Shown piece after piece: positions 11,305 to 21,769 of a DNA stretch of 64,000 nt; the stretch's first letter is position 1, and each line of letters begins with the position of its first letter. Source of the DNA: Saprolegnia diclina VS20 (Eukaryota; Oomycota; Saprolegniomycetes; Saprolegniales; Saprolegniaceae); the NCBI RefSeq assembly GCF_000281045.1, contig NW_008246109.1, positions 235,399 to 299,398 on the forward strand, given 5' to 3'. Under the pieces are notes generated by a model that saw only the letters and a program-made list of their open reading frames with translations, was not told the origin of the DNA and did not search any database. A program made the translations under genes and the position numbers.

Positions 11305-12387
11305 GTACGACGCAAAGTGGTGTCACCAAAACGCTCGCCCTTGGAAACCCCCGTGAAACAACCCTCAGAAAAGACGCTGTGCGCCTTGTCCTGTCAGCGC
11401 TCGCCGCTGCAGCCTCTCCTGGCAGCCCAGGCAGCCGTCGCGCGGCTCTTCATGCTCTGCCAGGACCGCAATGGTGTCGTCATGACCACCGGCTCATTTC
11501 GAAGCTCCAACCAACACGCGCCTCTCGATCGCAGCCGGCGACCAGGCGAGTCTCGATGGATCCAACACCAAATCTTGGGTTTGTTTGACGCAACATGCAG
11601 TCACGCACGGTCCTCCTCGCACGAAGCAGCTGTCGCCATCAGCAACAGCATTGGTGATGAAGGATAACATCAGCGTAATCGGCGCGAGGCTGTCCACGTT
11701 AGCAATGCCTTACGCCGTCTGCACCTGCTTGCGTCGACTTTGACCGTGCCACGGCTTGCGGCATTGGCGCGGATCAGGCGCCGCGTTCGTCGACCGTAGC
11801 TGCGACGGGTCGCAGTGCCCGCCACAAGCTTCGCCTCGGACTGTGCGCTGCTGTAATGCCACATCCTTCCGCCTCGCTTCGCCCATGCTTCGACCATGCT
11901 TCGCCCATCGTCGCCGCGCGTAGGCCTCGCCTCGCCAACGCGCATGGCTCTGGTCCGCCTCGCCATGGCCTTGGTCGTGGCGGTGTTGCGCTGTTGATGC
12001 ATCGCCGCTTGTCTCTGAGACGCGCCGGGGTCGACTCGACGTCGAGTCAACAGGTTCGCTTAAGTGCGGTGGAAAAGATCCCAGCGGACGCGGCTGACGT
12101 CAACGGGTGCATCGCGCATTGTATTGCATACAAACCGCAAGGTAATTTAATACAAAACGTGAGAGAAGGTGGGACTTGAGGTTTGTATGGGGTTTTATAG
12201 GGATGGCAAGAGGCGTCATTTTGCGATTTCTGGAAAGTCCGAAGGATGGCGAAGGGAAGAGCGCTGTCGGTCGACGACCTCACGCTGCAGATCTCAGCGC
12301 TATGCTTGCTCCTGATGATGTCGATGGATGCGATCAAGTACGTACCTGGCGGCGCCGTGGTATATATGGCATGGAAGGCTCATGGTC
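11305..12387. other. Intergenic with small repeats
   Basis: No convincing gene. It holds a three-copy 11-bp tandem repeat at 11876-11908 (GCTTCGCCCAT with one variant) and a dispersed repeat at 12116-12150. A possible alternative 5' exon for the next gene starts with ATG at 12246 and could splice from 12335 (AA|gtacgt) to the C after CTCTAG. Confidence 0.5.
12116..12150. repeat. Dispersed repeat, copy A
   Basis: GCATTGTATTGCATACAAA followed by CCGCAAGGTAATTTA. A close copy lies at 50509-50543, and the ATACAAACC.CAAG core reappears near 50625. Nature unknown; no transposon ends are visible. Confidence 0.6.
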
Positions 12388-14444
12388 ATGTGCTCTAGCC
12401 CCGTGAAGGCGGTTTGCTCGTTTCTTGGCATTGACCCGTACACGATCGGGTGGCTCAATCTGCTCGTGCTCCTCGGTGTGCTCTACTACAACCTCTCGGA
12501 CGTGCTCTACTTTTGCATCCGCATCTTCCTCAACAGCGTGCTCTCGATCTTCTTCAAGAGCATTGAAATCGTCGGGAAGGACAACATCCCGATGGACGGC
12601 CCCGTCATTTTCACGGGCAACCACGCCAACCAGTTTGTCGATGGCATGATTGTCATGATGAACTGCTACCGCAAGGTACTCCTCGACGATGCATGTCATG
12701 CCTTGTGCTCATTGCTCGGTGCACCTAGGTGGGGTTTCTTGTAGCGGAAAAGTCCATGCACCGCCCGGTCATTGGAGACTTTAGCCGTGCGATGGGCTGC
12801 ATTCCCGTCGTGCGCCCGCAAGATGCAGTCTTGAAGGGCCCGGGGAAGGCTTGCATGCAAGCCTCGGATGACGACTCAGAGTTTATCCTCGTGGGCGAGA
12901 ACACGACGTTCTTGACGTCGCTCGCGCGCGGCGACCAAGTCCGCTACGACGGCAAGACGGTCATGGAGTCGGGCGAGCCCGTCAAGGTCGAGAAGGTCCT
13001 CGACGACACGCACGTTGTGCTTTCGGGTCACGTCAAGAACCACGACGGCGACGTCATCTACGACTTTTCGGCGTACGGTATCTTCAAAAAGGTCGACCAG
13101 TCGCACACGTTTGGCGATGTGTACACGGCGCTCAAGCGCGGCAACTGCGTCGGCATCTTCCCCGAAGGCGGCTCGCACGACCGCACCGACCTCCTTCCGC
13201 TCAAGGCCGGCGTCGCGCTCATGGCGTTTGGCGTCAAGGACACGTACCACATCAACGTGCCGGTGGTGCCCGTGGGCCTCAACTACTTTCGCGGTCACCG
13301 CTTCCGCGGCCGCGTCGTCATTGAGTTTGGCGAGCCGATCTCCGTCACGAACGACGACATGGACGTATACAAGACGGACAAGCGCACGGCGTGCAACGCA
13401 TTTCTGCACAAGGTGGAGGAAGGCATGCGCAGCGTGATTGTGACAGCGCCCGACTACACGGTGCTCCAGCTCATCTACACGGCGCGCCGCTTGTACCAGC
13501 CGTCGGGCATCAAGCTCTCGCCCAAGGAGACGCAGGACCTCAACCGCCGGTTTGCCGAAGCATACAAGATTCTGAGCGAGCTCCCGGACGCGCAAGACGA
13601 AATGAACGCGCTCCGGGCCAAGCTCGAAGAGTACCGGAAGAGCCTGAGCCTCATGGGCCTCACGGACCACCAGGTGCCGTACATTGCGTGGTGGAGCATC
13701 CACGATGTGATTTCGTCAGCGGTCTACGGCGTGTGCATCTTTGCGCTCGCGTCGATCCCGTCGTTTGTGCTCAATGCGCCGGTGGGGCTCATGGCCCGCC
13801 ACGTCGCCCGCGCCGAGCAGACCAAGGCGCTGGCCGGCTCGACGGTCAAGATTGCCGCCCGCGACGTTGTCTTGAGCAAGAAGATTGCATTTTCGATCGT
13901 CGCCGTGCCCGTGCTATGGATCTCGTACATGGTTCTGGCCATGCTCTTCACCAACTGGAAGTGGTCGAGCATCTTCCTGCTCACGGCGTCGTTCCCGCTC
14001 TTCTCGTACTTTGGCGTGCGCTCGGTCGAGGCCGGCATCATTGAGCTCAAGACGCTCCGCCCGCTCTTTTACCGGCTCCAGCCCAAGTACCGCAAGATCC
14101 AAGACGAGCTGCCGCAGCGCCGCGCGCGCCTCCAGATGGACGTGCGCCTCTTTGTGCGCAAGTACGCGCCGGTGCTTGGCCCGCTCGCGCAGTCGGCGCC
14201 GATGGACTGGTCGGCGTACATGCACTCGGTGGCCAAGACGGAAGACAAGACGACCTCGGAAGACGACAAGGAACGCCGCAACACGATCACAAAGAAGCAC
14301 GATCTGAGCTTTCTCAAGCGCGAGAAGACGCCGTCGATGATCAACCTCCGGGCGATGGAGTCGGAGGGCAATGTCTCGGCACCGACGTCGCCAACGACGG
14401 CCGACGAGGAAGTCGACTCGCTCGACGACAAGAAGACGGTCTAG
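12388..14444 (+). CDS. Glycerol-3-phosphate/DHAP acyltransferase, Sct1/Gat1-like
   Basis: Exons 12388-12675 and 12729-14444 (53-nt intron) give 667 aa. PlsC-type acyltransferase motifs are clear: GNHANQFVDG (residues 77-86, catalytic His and Asp) and FPEGGSHDRTDLLPLKAG near residue 240. The NHxNQFVD form and the size fit the yeast Sct1/Gat1 group, which makes lysophosphatidic acid at the ER membrane. There is one hydrophobic stretch before the active site (about 18-50) and two or three after residue 430, followed by a charged tail. A 90-residue insert between the two catalytic motifs is typical of this group. The start is the ATG nearest conserved sequence; 12382 or an upstream exon at 12246 are alternatives. 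Confidence 0.87.
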
Positions 14445-15395
14445 TGCGTACATGTTGGCGCCGTATTCTTATAATCTGCATGTGAATATTGCTGTAGTCT
14501 ACGAAAATAGTTGTGGTTTGTCGCTGGCTAATACGGTCGCTCGCTAGTCCTTGGAGAGTTGGGCTCCGATACATTTCTATCACAGTACTACTTGATGGTC
14601 AAGCTCGAACTATGAGCTCAGGATGCAACCGAGCAGCAAGTGACGTCCGTGCCTGCTTCTTGCTCACTCCATGCGTCGAGAATGACCTCGTATGGACGGC
14701 TACGCAACACGGCTCATGGCTCGGCTCGCTGGACCAAGGTACCGGTGCAAGTTTTTATCTGTAGTGTGCCAACTCGGCAGAGTGCCGACTCGATAGATGT
14801 ACTGTTGGCTCAGTACATCCCTCGTTCACGAAGGCAGACAAGTTGCAACTACATATAGTAGGTCAGGATGCCGCATGAAATCTCATTTGACTTTTGTGTC
14901 AAGGTCCCGAGACGTCGTCGACCCCGCAACGCACGCCCAGCAACGCCATCATCCTCGAGACGCTGGAGCCAAGGACGAGATGCTGGGCGACAGCATCTCG
15001 GATGACAGATGAGCGGTCTTTTGCTCTTTTCGCTTCCATTTTCGATTCGCGAGAAGACGGTCAATCGGCACCGATGGAATCGATTGAAATCCTCTCGCGA
15101 GCGCTGTTCAAAGGTGATTTGACGCCGACGCGGTTCGTGTCCCTCTCTGCTTTGCGTGGGACGCCCGACGTTGTCCCTCCGATCCATTTCATGGTTGCGT
15201 AAGACAGGTAAGACGGCAGTTCATATTTCCCTTGGTCAAGCCGAGCTGCCAAGGTTTTGCACTACCACAAGCCAGCGAAAAAACAGGCTCAGAGACGATG
15301 GAAGCGCTGCATACTGGTACTAGTCGGCGACCGCACAGCCCCCAAAAAAAATGGGAATTCCACAAACCATTTCAAATGCATCGCCAATAAAAGTG
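14445..15395. other. Intergenic, no gene recognised
   Basis: No frame resembles a known protein. AT content rises just before the tRNA gene. Confidence 0.6.
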
Positions 15396-15468
15396 TGGTC
15401 TTACCCGGACTTGAACCGGGGACCTTCTCCACGTCAAGGAGACGTGATGACCGCTACACTATAAGACC
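15396..15468 (-). tRNA. tRNA-Val-like, anticodon GAC
   Basis: Minus-strand cloverleaf of 73 nt without intron: acceptor GGTCTTA/TAAGACC plus A73, D stem GTG/CAC, anticodon stem TCTCC/GGAGA with loop TTGACGT, and T arm CCCGG-TTCAAGT-CCGGG. The body (ATAGTGTAGCGGTCATCACGTC) is that of eukaryotic tRNA-Val. Anticodon GAC reads GUC. Eukaryotes normally read GUC/GUU with an AAC (inosine) Val tRNA, so GAC is unusual. Four T residues follow at 15392-15389, a Pol III terminator. Confidence 0.85.
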
Positions 15469-15824
15469 GCTCATGCAATTGGTCTCTAGTGTAAATATAT
15501 ATACAAAACAAATACAACCCAAGTCGATATATTGCGAACGAGTATTACGATAACTTGTCCAGTAGGTACAACCTCCAGCAGCAGTTGACGCTTCGACACT
15601 GTGTGCGGCTCGGTTACTGGAACAAGAGCACTGGCGCCGTGGAGGAGCCACTCTGGGGCAACTCCCTCGTTGCAATGCCCACCTGAATGTTTTCAGCTTT
15701 TTTAGAGCGCTTGAAATATTACGTCGTGTTAATTAACAGCCCATAGACGCCGCCAGGCAAGTCGGACGGCGCCGTTTTATTGGCCCCCTCCCGCATTGAG
15801 CTTGGCCGCACTTTTCTCATCACC
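15469..15824. other. Intergenic between tRNA and BAG6-like gene
   Basis: AT-rich near the tRNA (15480-15560); nothing coding recognised. It should hold the promoter of the plus-strand gene starting at 15825. Confidence 0.5.
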
Positions 15825-17523
15825 ATGGACGAGGTGCACGTGACGTTCAAGTTCATGCACGAGGAGACGATGGGGCTCACGACGCCGTTGGTGACGACGG
15901 TCCTCGCGCTCAAGGAGGAGATCGCTGCGTCTACGCAGCGCCCCGTCGCGGCCCAGCGCCTCATCTACAAGGGAAAGCTCCTGCACGACGAGATGAGCCT
16001 CGCCGCGTACCACTTTGTCGACGGCGACACGATCCACGTCGTGACGGCGCCGCCGCCGGCCGCTGCACCGAGCCCTCACGCCTCCAGCCCGCCTAGCCCG
16101 ACGCCGTCGCCGTCGGACGGGGACGAAGAAGCCAGCGAAAACGTCGGTCGCGAGCGCCCACCGTACGTATCGATGCACTTTATCCAGCTACCGCTCTCGC
16201 CGCAGCCCGCGCCCGCGCCCTCGCCTCCGGACGACGCCGCCCTCTTGCACCAAGCGCAGCAGTGGCGCGAAGAGACGGCGCGCTTGCCGCGCCCGGCATT
16301 GCACCCGACGCCCTCGTCCCACGCTGCATTCGTCGAGAGCGCGATCGAGCTCGGCGAAACGCTTTCGCACGTCTCGGCGCAGCTGCAGCGCCTCGCATGG
16401 GTCGTCAACCAAACGCCCGACGACGTCGAATCGGCGCGGCAAATGGCCTACTTGGCGTCGCTCCTTGAGGCCATGGGCCCGTACGCGCGGCGCTTGCACA
16501 CGAGTTTGGCGCAACCGCCGGCGCCGGCCAACAGCGACCAGCCGTCGACGTCGCGCCTCATGGGCAACCTCCTGCGCGTGCTCGGCGGTCTCGACACCAC
16601 GCGCGATAATCCGAACGACGCGTTCTCGCAGTTGCTTCTGATGCTGCAAGGCGTTCCGTGGTCGCTCACGGCCGAGCACCCGGCACAGGACGTGGCCAAC
16701 GTCGTACGTCTTCCCACCCGTCATTCCGGAGACGTAGCCTTGTCTTGTAGATTTGGCAACTGTCGCTGCCCGACGTGACGACAGCCGAGATGCCGTCGCT
16801 GTGGCGGCCGACATCGGTGCAAGCCGCGCTCCAGCGCACGCTCGACGAGGTCCTCGGCCTTGGGCGCGTCAACGCCACGACCAATGTACGCTCCGCGACA
16901 CTGCCCTGTCGACCATCGCTCCTCCTTGCACTAGGCCAACGAAGTCGACCGGCGCCTCGATCTATGGGCACGCGCGACCGCCGCCGAGTACGAAGGCTGG
17001 CTCGTACGACCTTTTGCGCTTGGACGATGCCACAATCGACGCTGTAGGACGCAGTGATCGACGCGCCAGACGCGACGAGCCGACACTGGAACGGCGCCCA
17101 CGTCCTCTTATGGCGCCGGGTCGCGTCGACCGTCGTGCACGGCACGCCCATGGACGACACCGCGTTTCGGTAGTCGGCTACCTCATTCGAGACGTCTCAT
17201 GCTGTAGCTAGTGACCTCGCACTGCCCTTTCTCTCGACGCTTGTCTGGGTGCTCGCGACGTACGCGCCGCACTTGCGCGCGCCGGTGGTTGTTGGCCGCC
17301 TTATTGACGGAGTACGCTTGCTATAAGATCTCTACCGTGTAAAAGGAAGGTTGCAATGTGCTTGCTGTAGGCGCTGGACCGCGCGGTCGCCAGTGGCGTG
17401 ATCGCAGCGCCGATGCTGCCGTTCCTGCAGCAACGAGCTCGGACGTACACGAACGCACTCCTCCACCTCGTCGTGGCCCACACAGCCACCGTGGTGCTGG
17501 GCGACGGCCCGCCCGCCGCCTAG
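15825..17523 (+). CDS. BAG6/Scythe-like ubiquitin-domain protein (6 exons)
   Basis: Exons are 15825-16700, 16751-16885, 16935-17003, 17048-17169, 17212-17311 and 17371-17523, with introns of 42-59 nt, giving 484 aa. Residues 2-76 form a ubiquitin-like domain with QRLIYKGKLLHDEMSLAAY, the hallmark of the BAG6/ubiquilin type. A Pro/Ser-rich linker follows (about 77-150), then helical sequence. BAG6 holds hydrophobic client proteins in the cytosol and hands tail-anchored proteins to the GET pathway or the proteasome. The protein is much shorter than animal BAG6 and the helical part is poorly conserved, so an ubiquilin-like role cannot be excluded. Each exon join keeps the frame; without splicing the C-terminal half would be lost. 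Confidence 0.78.
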
Positions 17524-17572
17524 AACTGCAGTGTCTCGCAATGGCATGTATTGTATGGTTCATTTTCTGTGC

Positions 17573-18160
17573 TTATGCCCGCTTGTGGAAGGCGGCGAGG
17601 TTGACTTGGACTTGACGCTGGACGCGCTCGTGCATCTCGCGGCGGTACCCGAGCGGGAGGAGGATCTCGAGCACGACAAAGAGCGGGGCGGTGATGAGCG
17701 CTTGGTCGAGGCTGTCAAAGAGGGCCGGCGCGCGGCGCTCAAACACGCCGTGCCCGATGAACTGGAGGATCCAGGCGCCAATGTGAATGCCAGCGAGGAG
17801 GCGCCACGGCGTCTCGCCATACAGCGCTACATGCGCCTGCGTCCACGCCGTCGTCAGCGCATGCAGCAGGACAATCGCGATGGACGCGCCCGAGCCCGCG
17901 ATCGGGTCGAGCGTCACATACCACAGCACGTAGACGACCATAGCGACAAGCCCAATGTCGAACGTCACGTACTCGGCGAGGCCGTACGGCGCTAAGAACG
18001 CATTGTCGGCGAACTGCGGCGCGCAGCTCCCGAGCGCGAGGCCTGTGATGAGGAGCGGCCAAATGCACACGAGGTGGATGTAAACGTTGATCGGGTTGGC
18101 ATGGTACGAGAGGTAGAACGTCACTTGCTTCTCGAGGTTGAACTTGTCGGCAAGCGTCAT
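17573..18160 (-). CDS. Mpo1-like (DUF962) 2-hydroxy fatty acid d-oxygenase family
   Basis: Single-exon protein of 195 aa with four or more hydrophobic segments. The DUF962 signatures are present: YLSYHANPINVYIHLVCIWP near the N-terminus and WILQFIGHGVFERRAPAL near residue 140, with conserved His residues proposed to bind iron. Yeast Mpo1 is an ER dioxygenase that removes one carbon from 2-hydroxypalmitate during phytosphingosine breakdown. It overlaps nothing and converges with the BAG6-like gene, their stops only 50 bp apart. Confidence 0.88.
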   Translation of the reverse strand: MTLADKFNLEKQVTFYLSYHANPINVYIHLVCIWPLLITGLALGSCAPQFADNAFLAPYGLAEYVTFDIGLVAMVVYVLWYVTLDPIAGSGASIAIVLLHALTTAWTQAHVALYGETPWRLLAGIHIGAWILQFIGHGVFERRAPALFDSLDQALITAPLFVVLEILLPLGYRREMHERVQRQVQVNLAAFHKRA

Positions 18161-19594
18161 GCTGCTGCTGCGTGCGGTAGCTGGCGTCTTGGGCTCTGAG
18201 GCTCAGTCGATGACCAGCGCTTCAAGAAGCTCGCAAATGGTTGAAGCCCTACCCCTTCGTGTGGGAAATGTGATTGCCATCTTGCTCTCTCTCTTCGCAC
18301 AAGCAGGTCGAAGCACGGTGCGGGAGCATGAGCCTGAGAGTACGAGAGTATGAGAGCGTGGGAATGATCGGGTCCTGCGATAGAGTGCATGGCGACGCGC
18401 GAGGCAGCACCGCCTTGCGGTCGATGGGTGCGTGATTTGCACGTGAGAAATCGAAACCGATTTTCACGTGAGAAACACGCAGAGTGCTGGTCGTTGGATC
18501 TGGTCGCACAAGATGGGACAGCGATACGAGTACGTGGCACTTGGGCTGCGTCGTTAATGAGGCGAGAAGCTTCCACGAGCGTCAACTCGGAAGTCTAGTC
18601 GGTCGTTCGACTACCTGGCGATGGGACCGCGGAAGCAGTTTGCGACGAACGTATCAGATGGCGGTTCACAGCATCGTGCTTGATGAGGAAGATACTTGCA
18701 TTTCCAAACCAAAGCTGGCTTCGTCAAAGCTACCGATGCCTCTACCAACCCGGTAATACTGCAACAGTACCCGGTACGTAAATCATCATCACGGAACAGG
18801 CTTGGACCGTTCTTGGCGCAGCTAGACGTCGTGCGCCAAGGTGTGCAGCTACACCCTGCAAGGATGTATGATGAGATCGATAACATCACACAAGTGACGT
18901 GGGGTGGCTTGTGGTGGTGCTGAATGTCTCGATGCGGGCAGCTCCTTCCTCGTGCCCTGGTCACCCACGGACTAGCACGCGACGTTCGTCGAATTGTGAC
19001 GACACCAACGACGACTCGCATGACCATGCACGAGATCGCTTGCAATGATGACTTGGTTGCTCGTGGTGCAACTGATGAAGCGGGGACTGTACCTCTGCAC
19101 TCGCAGCCGAGCAAAGCAAGACAGTGGCGGCCGACATGGAAGTGGCGGCGGACGCGCGAGGAGCCTCACGGGCCGTGACAAAGATAGCTCGTTCCCAGAG
19201 CTCGCTACTGCATTGAGCAGCAGCTCTTCTTCGTGATACCACGTCCAAATTCCTTGTGCTGAGCACGGTGGCACGCGCAAAGAGGCGGCCATGGAATAGA
19301 ATGGATGGCAGCCAAGTGATCGGAGTAATACCGGTAGCCGTGCGCCAGTCGTCCGCCGGACCGATCGAGCATCGCAAACTTCGTGCACCCATGCGCCATG
19401 GTGGTGCGTGGAACACCACGTTTCCGAACGTGGCGTGGAACGTCGCGGCGTGTCGCGACGTTGGCAACCGGTACCGGTAATCCCACCGATCTGCCATTTT
19501 TAACCCGATTTTAATTATGGTAAGTATGGCAAACATGTATCCGACAGCTGGTGGATTTATCCGGACAAGCTCTGCTCCAATCATACATCCGACC
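18161..19594. other. Intergenic, no gene recognised
   Basis: Long frames exist on the minus strand but look like chance. Two direct copies of CACGTGAGAAA lie at about 18439 and 18466, flanking a small inverted repeat. ATCCGGAC at 19559-19566 is a one-base variant of the recurrent promoter palindrome, 28 bp before the C1D start. Confidence 0.5.
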
Positions 19595-20253
19595 ATGGCC
19601 GAGCAGCACCTCGCCAACGTCACGAGCGCGCTCGGCGCGATCGAAGAGTACCTCGCGCCGCTGACCAAGGCGTCGGTCGATGAGCTCACGAAAAACGCGG
19701 CGCCAATCGAGAAGGCCAAGCTCCAGGTCGGCCTCGGTACGCTACTACCTTGTCTCCATCACGCTCATGGCTCTTCCTCGTAGCCTACTCGGTGAATGCG
19801 CTGCTCTACAGTAGGCGCCTATCCTGCATGCATGGCCCAAGCTCATTGATGTATAGTCTTGCTCAAGACGCAAGGCGCGTCGTCCAAGGACCTGCGCCAG
19901 ACCCAAGTCAAGCAAGAGCTGGACCGCGTCAAGGGCTTTGTCCAGAAGATCAAGTACTCGGAAGAGATGGGTGTGTACTTCGTCTTCTCGCCGCCTTGCA
20001 TAACGAGCATGCACCTGTAGCCAAGGGCCCGCAGGTCAAGGTCGACGCCGAGGCCGCGGGGCGCTTCATCAACCACGCGCTGTCGTCCGACCAGGTGTAC
20101 GTCAAGGCGTTGAACGAGCGCAAGGCGGAGGAGAAGACCGACGTCGAGGAGACCAAGACGGAAGAAAAGGCGTCCAAGGCGTCCAAGAAGACCAAGAAGG
20201 CGCCGACGACGAGTACCTCGGCCAAGCCGGCCAAGAAGCAGCGCAAGCACTAA
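19595..20253 (+). CDS. C1D: Exosome cofactor C1D/Rrp47 family (4 exons)
   Basis: Exons 19595-19736, 19784-19810 (only 27 nt), 19857-19970 and 20021-20253 give 171 aa; introns are 46-50 nt. The Sas10/C1D helical domain fills residues 1-120: AKLQVGLAYSVNALLYILLKTQG spans three exons and is followed by ELDRVKGFVQKIK. The last 45 residues are Lys-rich. C1D/Rrp47 binds Rrp6 and helps the nuclear exosome trim rRNA and snoRNA precursors. The tiny second exon makes this gene easy to misannotate. Confidence 0.9.
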
Positions 20254-20415
20254 TCTCATGTAATTATAATGGCTCTGTACATCGTCTACGAGGCGGTCAG
20301 TCGCTGAGACACAAACTCACGGGAACTTCTGCAGTCGTACTCGTACAGCAACCGCCGAGTCAGCAACGCAGAGCCCAGGGCCTGGCCATTCTAATGCTAG
20401 CCCATACCGTAGCCG

Positions 20416-20477
20416 TCAAGTCTACTGTCGTGGCCAACCCTGGGACTCAAGTCTACTGTCGTGGCCTACCCTATGAC
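20416..20477. repeat. Two-copy 31-bp tandem repeat
   Basis: TCAAGTCTACTGTCGTGGCC begins at 20416 and again at 20447, each followed by (A/T)ACCCT. It lies in the 300-bp gap between the convergent C1D and PEX10 genes. Confidence 0.85.
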
Positions 20478-20554
20478 GTCCAACATACCGGGAATAAGAG
20501 CTTAGAGGAACCCAAGAACAGAGAACGAGAGGCCTTTTGCTCGGGCTTTCGCGA

Positions 20555-21769
20555 CTACTTGTAGCTGTAGATGCACTTGACGTCTTGGGGCTGCACGAGC
20601 TGCCGACACAGTGGGCACTCGGGCTTGTTTTGGCACCAGCCCACGATACACTCCCAGCAAAAGACGTGACCACACGGCGTCATCGCAGGGTGGCTACGCT
20701 CGGTCAAGCACAGTGCGCACTTGCGCTGCGCCGTGACAGTAGGTCGCGACTCGTCGGACGGGACGCGGTGTTGGTCGAGGCGGCGCGGGGCAACCTCGAC
20801 GCCAAGGAGCGTTCGAAGACAGGCCGACAGACCCAGTACAGACGAGAGCGCGAGTCGCAATAGAATCAAGTAGCCCTAGCGACGCACCGTCCAACAAGTG
20901 TCTCGTGGCGAGTGAGCTACCAGAATCGAAAACTGCGCGTGGGGCGCGTCCAGCTTGCGCGTCAGAATGTACCGGATGCCGGCCACGCGTTTCGCCATGT
21001 CAAAGTAGCGCCCATGGAGGTAGAAGAGCGCAAGGTGCACAGCCACCGCGGCCTGCATCCATGTCGTCACCGACGTCCCTGTACGGGCTTCGATCGTCTG
21101 CGCCATCTCCTTGGCCCGCTTCACGAGGTCGTCCAGGTACGCGAGGAACTTGTCGACCTTGGACGGCGCTCTGCAACCCAAGAGCGTTGAGACTGCTGGT
21201 TGAAGAGCGCAATACAACGTACCGGCGGGGCGTCGTCGGCGCCGACACGACAGCGTGCTGGTTGGTTTGCATCTGCAGGCGCTCGCGGGCTTGGCGACGA
21301 GCTTGCTGCAGCCGCGCCTGCGCCTCACCAGGGCGGAGGTTTGACCAGCCCAAGCTAGATCGCTGCTGCAGGTACGGAAGCACGGTCGCGAGCTGCAGCC
21401 ACGAGAAGGTCGATGTCCATGAGAGCATGCGAGGACGCTCGCCCTCGACGCGGTAGATGTCGCAGTACTCCTCGCCCATCGTTTGAGACCCTGTGATACG
21501 ATAAGGCCAAGTCATTTACAGAAGGTGTGTGTGGCACCCGTCATCGTCAAGTAGAGGAACTTGGTAAGGAGCTGGAGCTCGGGGTCGATCGAGAGCTGGG
21601 CCGCCGCCCCGCCGCCGCCTGCACGGCCCCAGAACTTGAGCTTCTCAACCACGTCATGCAGCTGCGTAAGGAGCTCGGACGCGTAGTACTCGTCCTTGGT
21701 CGCGGCGAGGACGACGCGCGACTGCGGCGCGGCCGCCGGCATCACCACGGCTTCGGCCGTCGTCGTCAT
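20555..21769 (-). CDS. PEX10: Peroxin-10, RING E3 ubiquitin ligase (4 exons)
   Basis: Exons are 21769-21538, 21490-21223, 21170-20921 and 20875-20555 (introns 47, 52, 45 nt), giving 356 aa. The N-terminal Pex2/12 domain includes [20 protein letters not shown]3HC4 RING lies at residues 303-340 with all eight ligands ([17 protein letters not shown]). PEX10 sits in the peroxisomal membrane with PEX2 and PEX12 and ubiquitinates the PEX5 receptor for recycling. RING spacing and the CGHVFCW core favour PEX10 over PEX2 or PEX12. A Gln/Arg-rich insert at about 125-160 is unusual. Confidence 0.9.

Noticed and set aside
11305-12180. Arg-rich minus-strand ORFs near 11670-12050
   Set aside because: Low-complexity translation from CTTCGCC-type repeats, no homology or codon bias of real genes.
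18961-19719. Minus-strand ORF of 252 codons overlapping the C1D 5' end
   Set aside because: No family resemblance, codon use unlike the neighbours, and it covers the supported C1D first exon.
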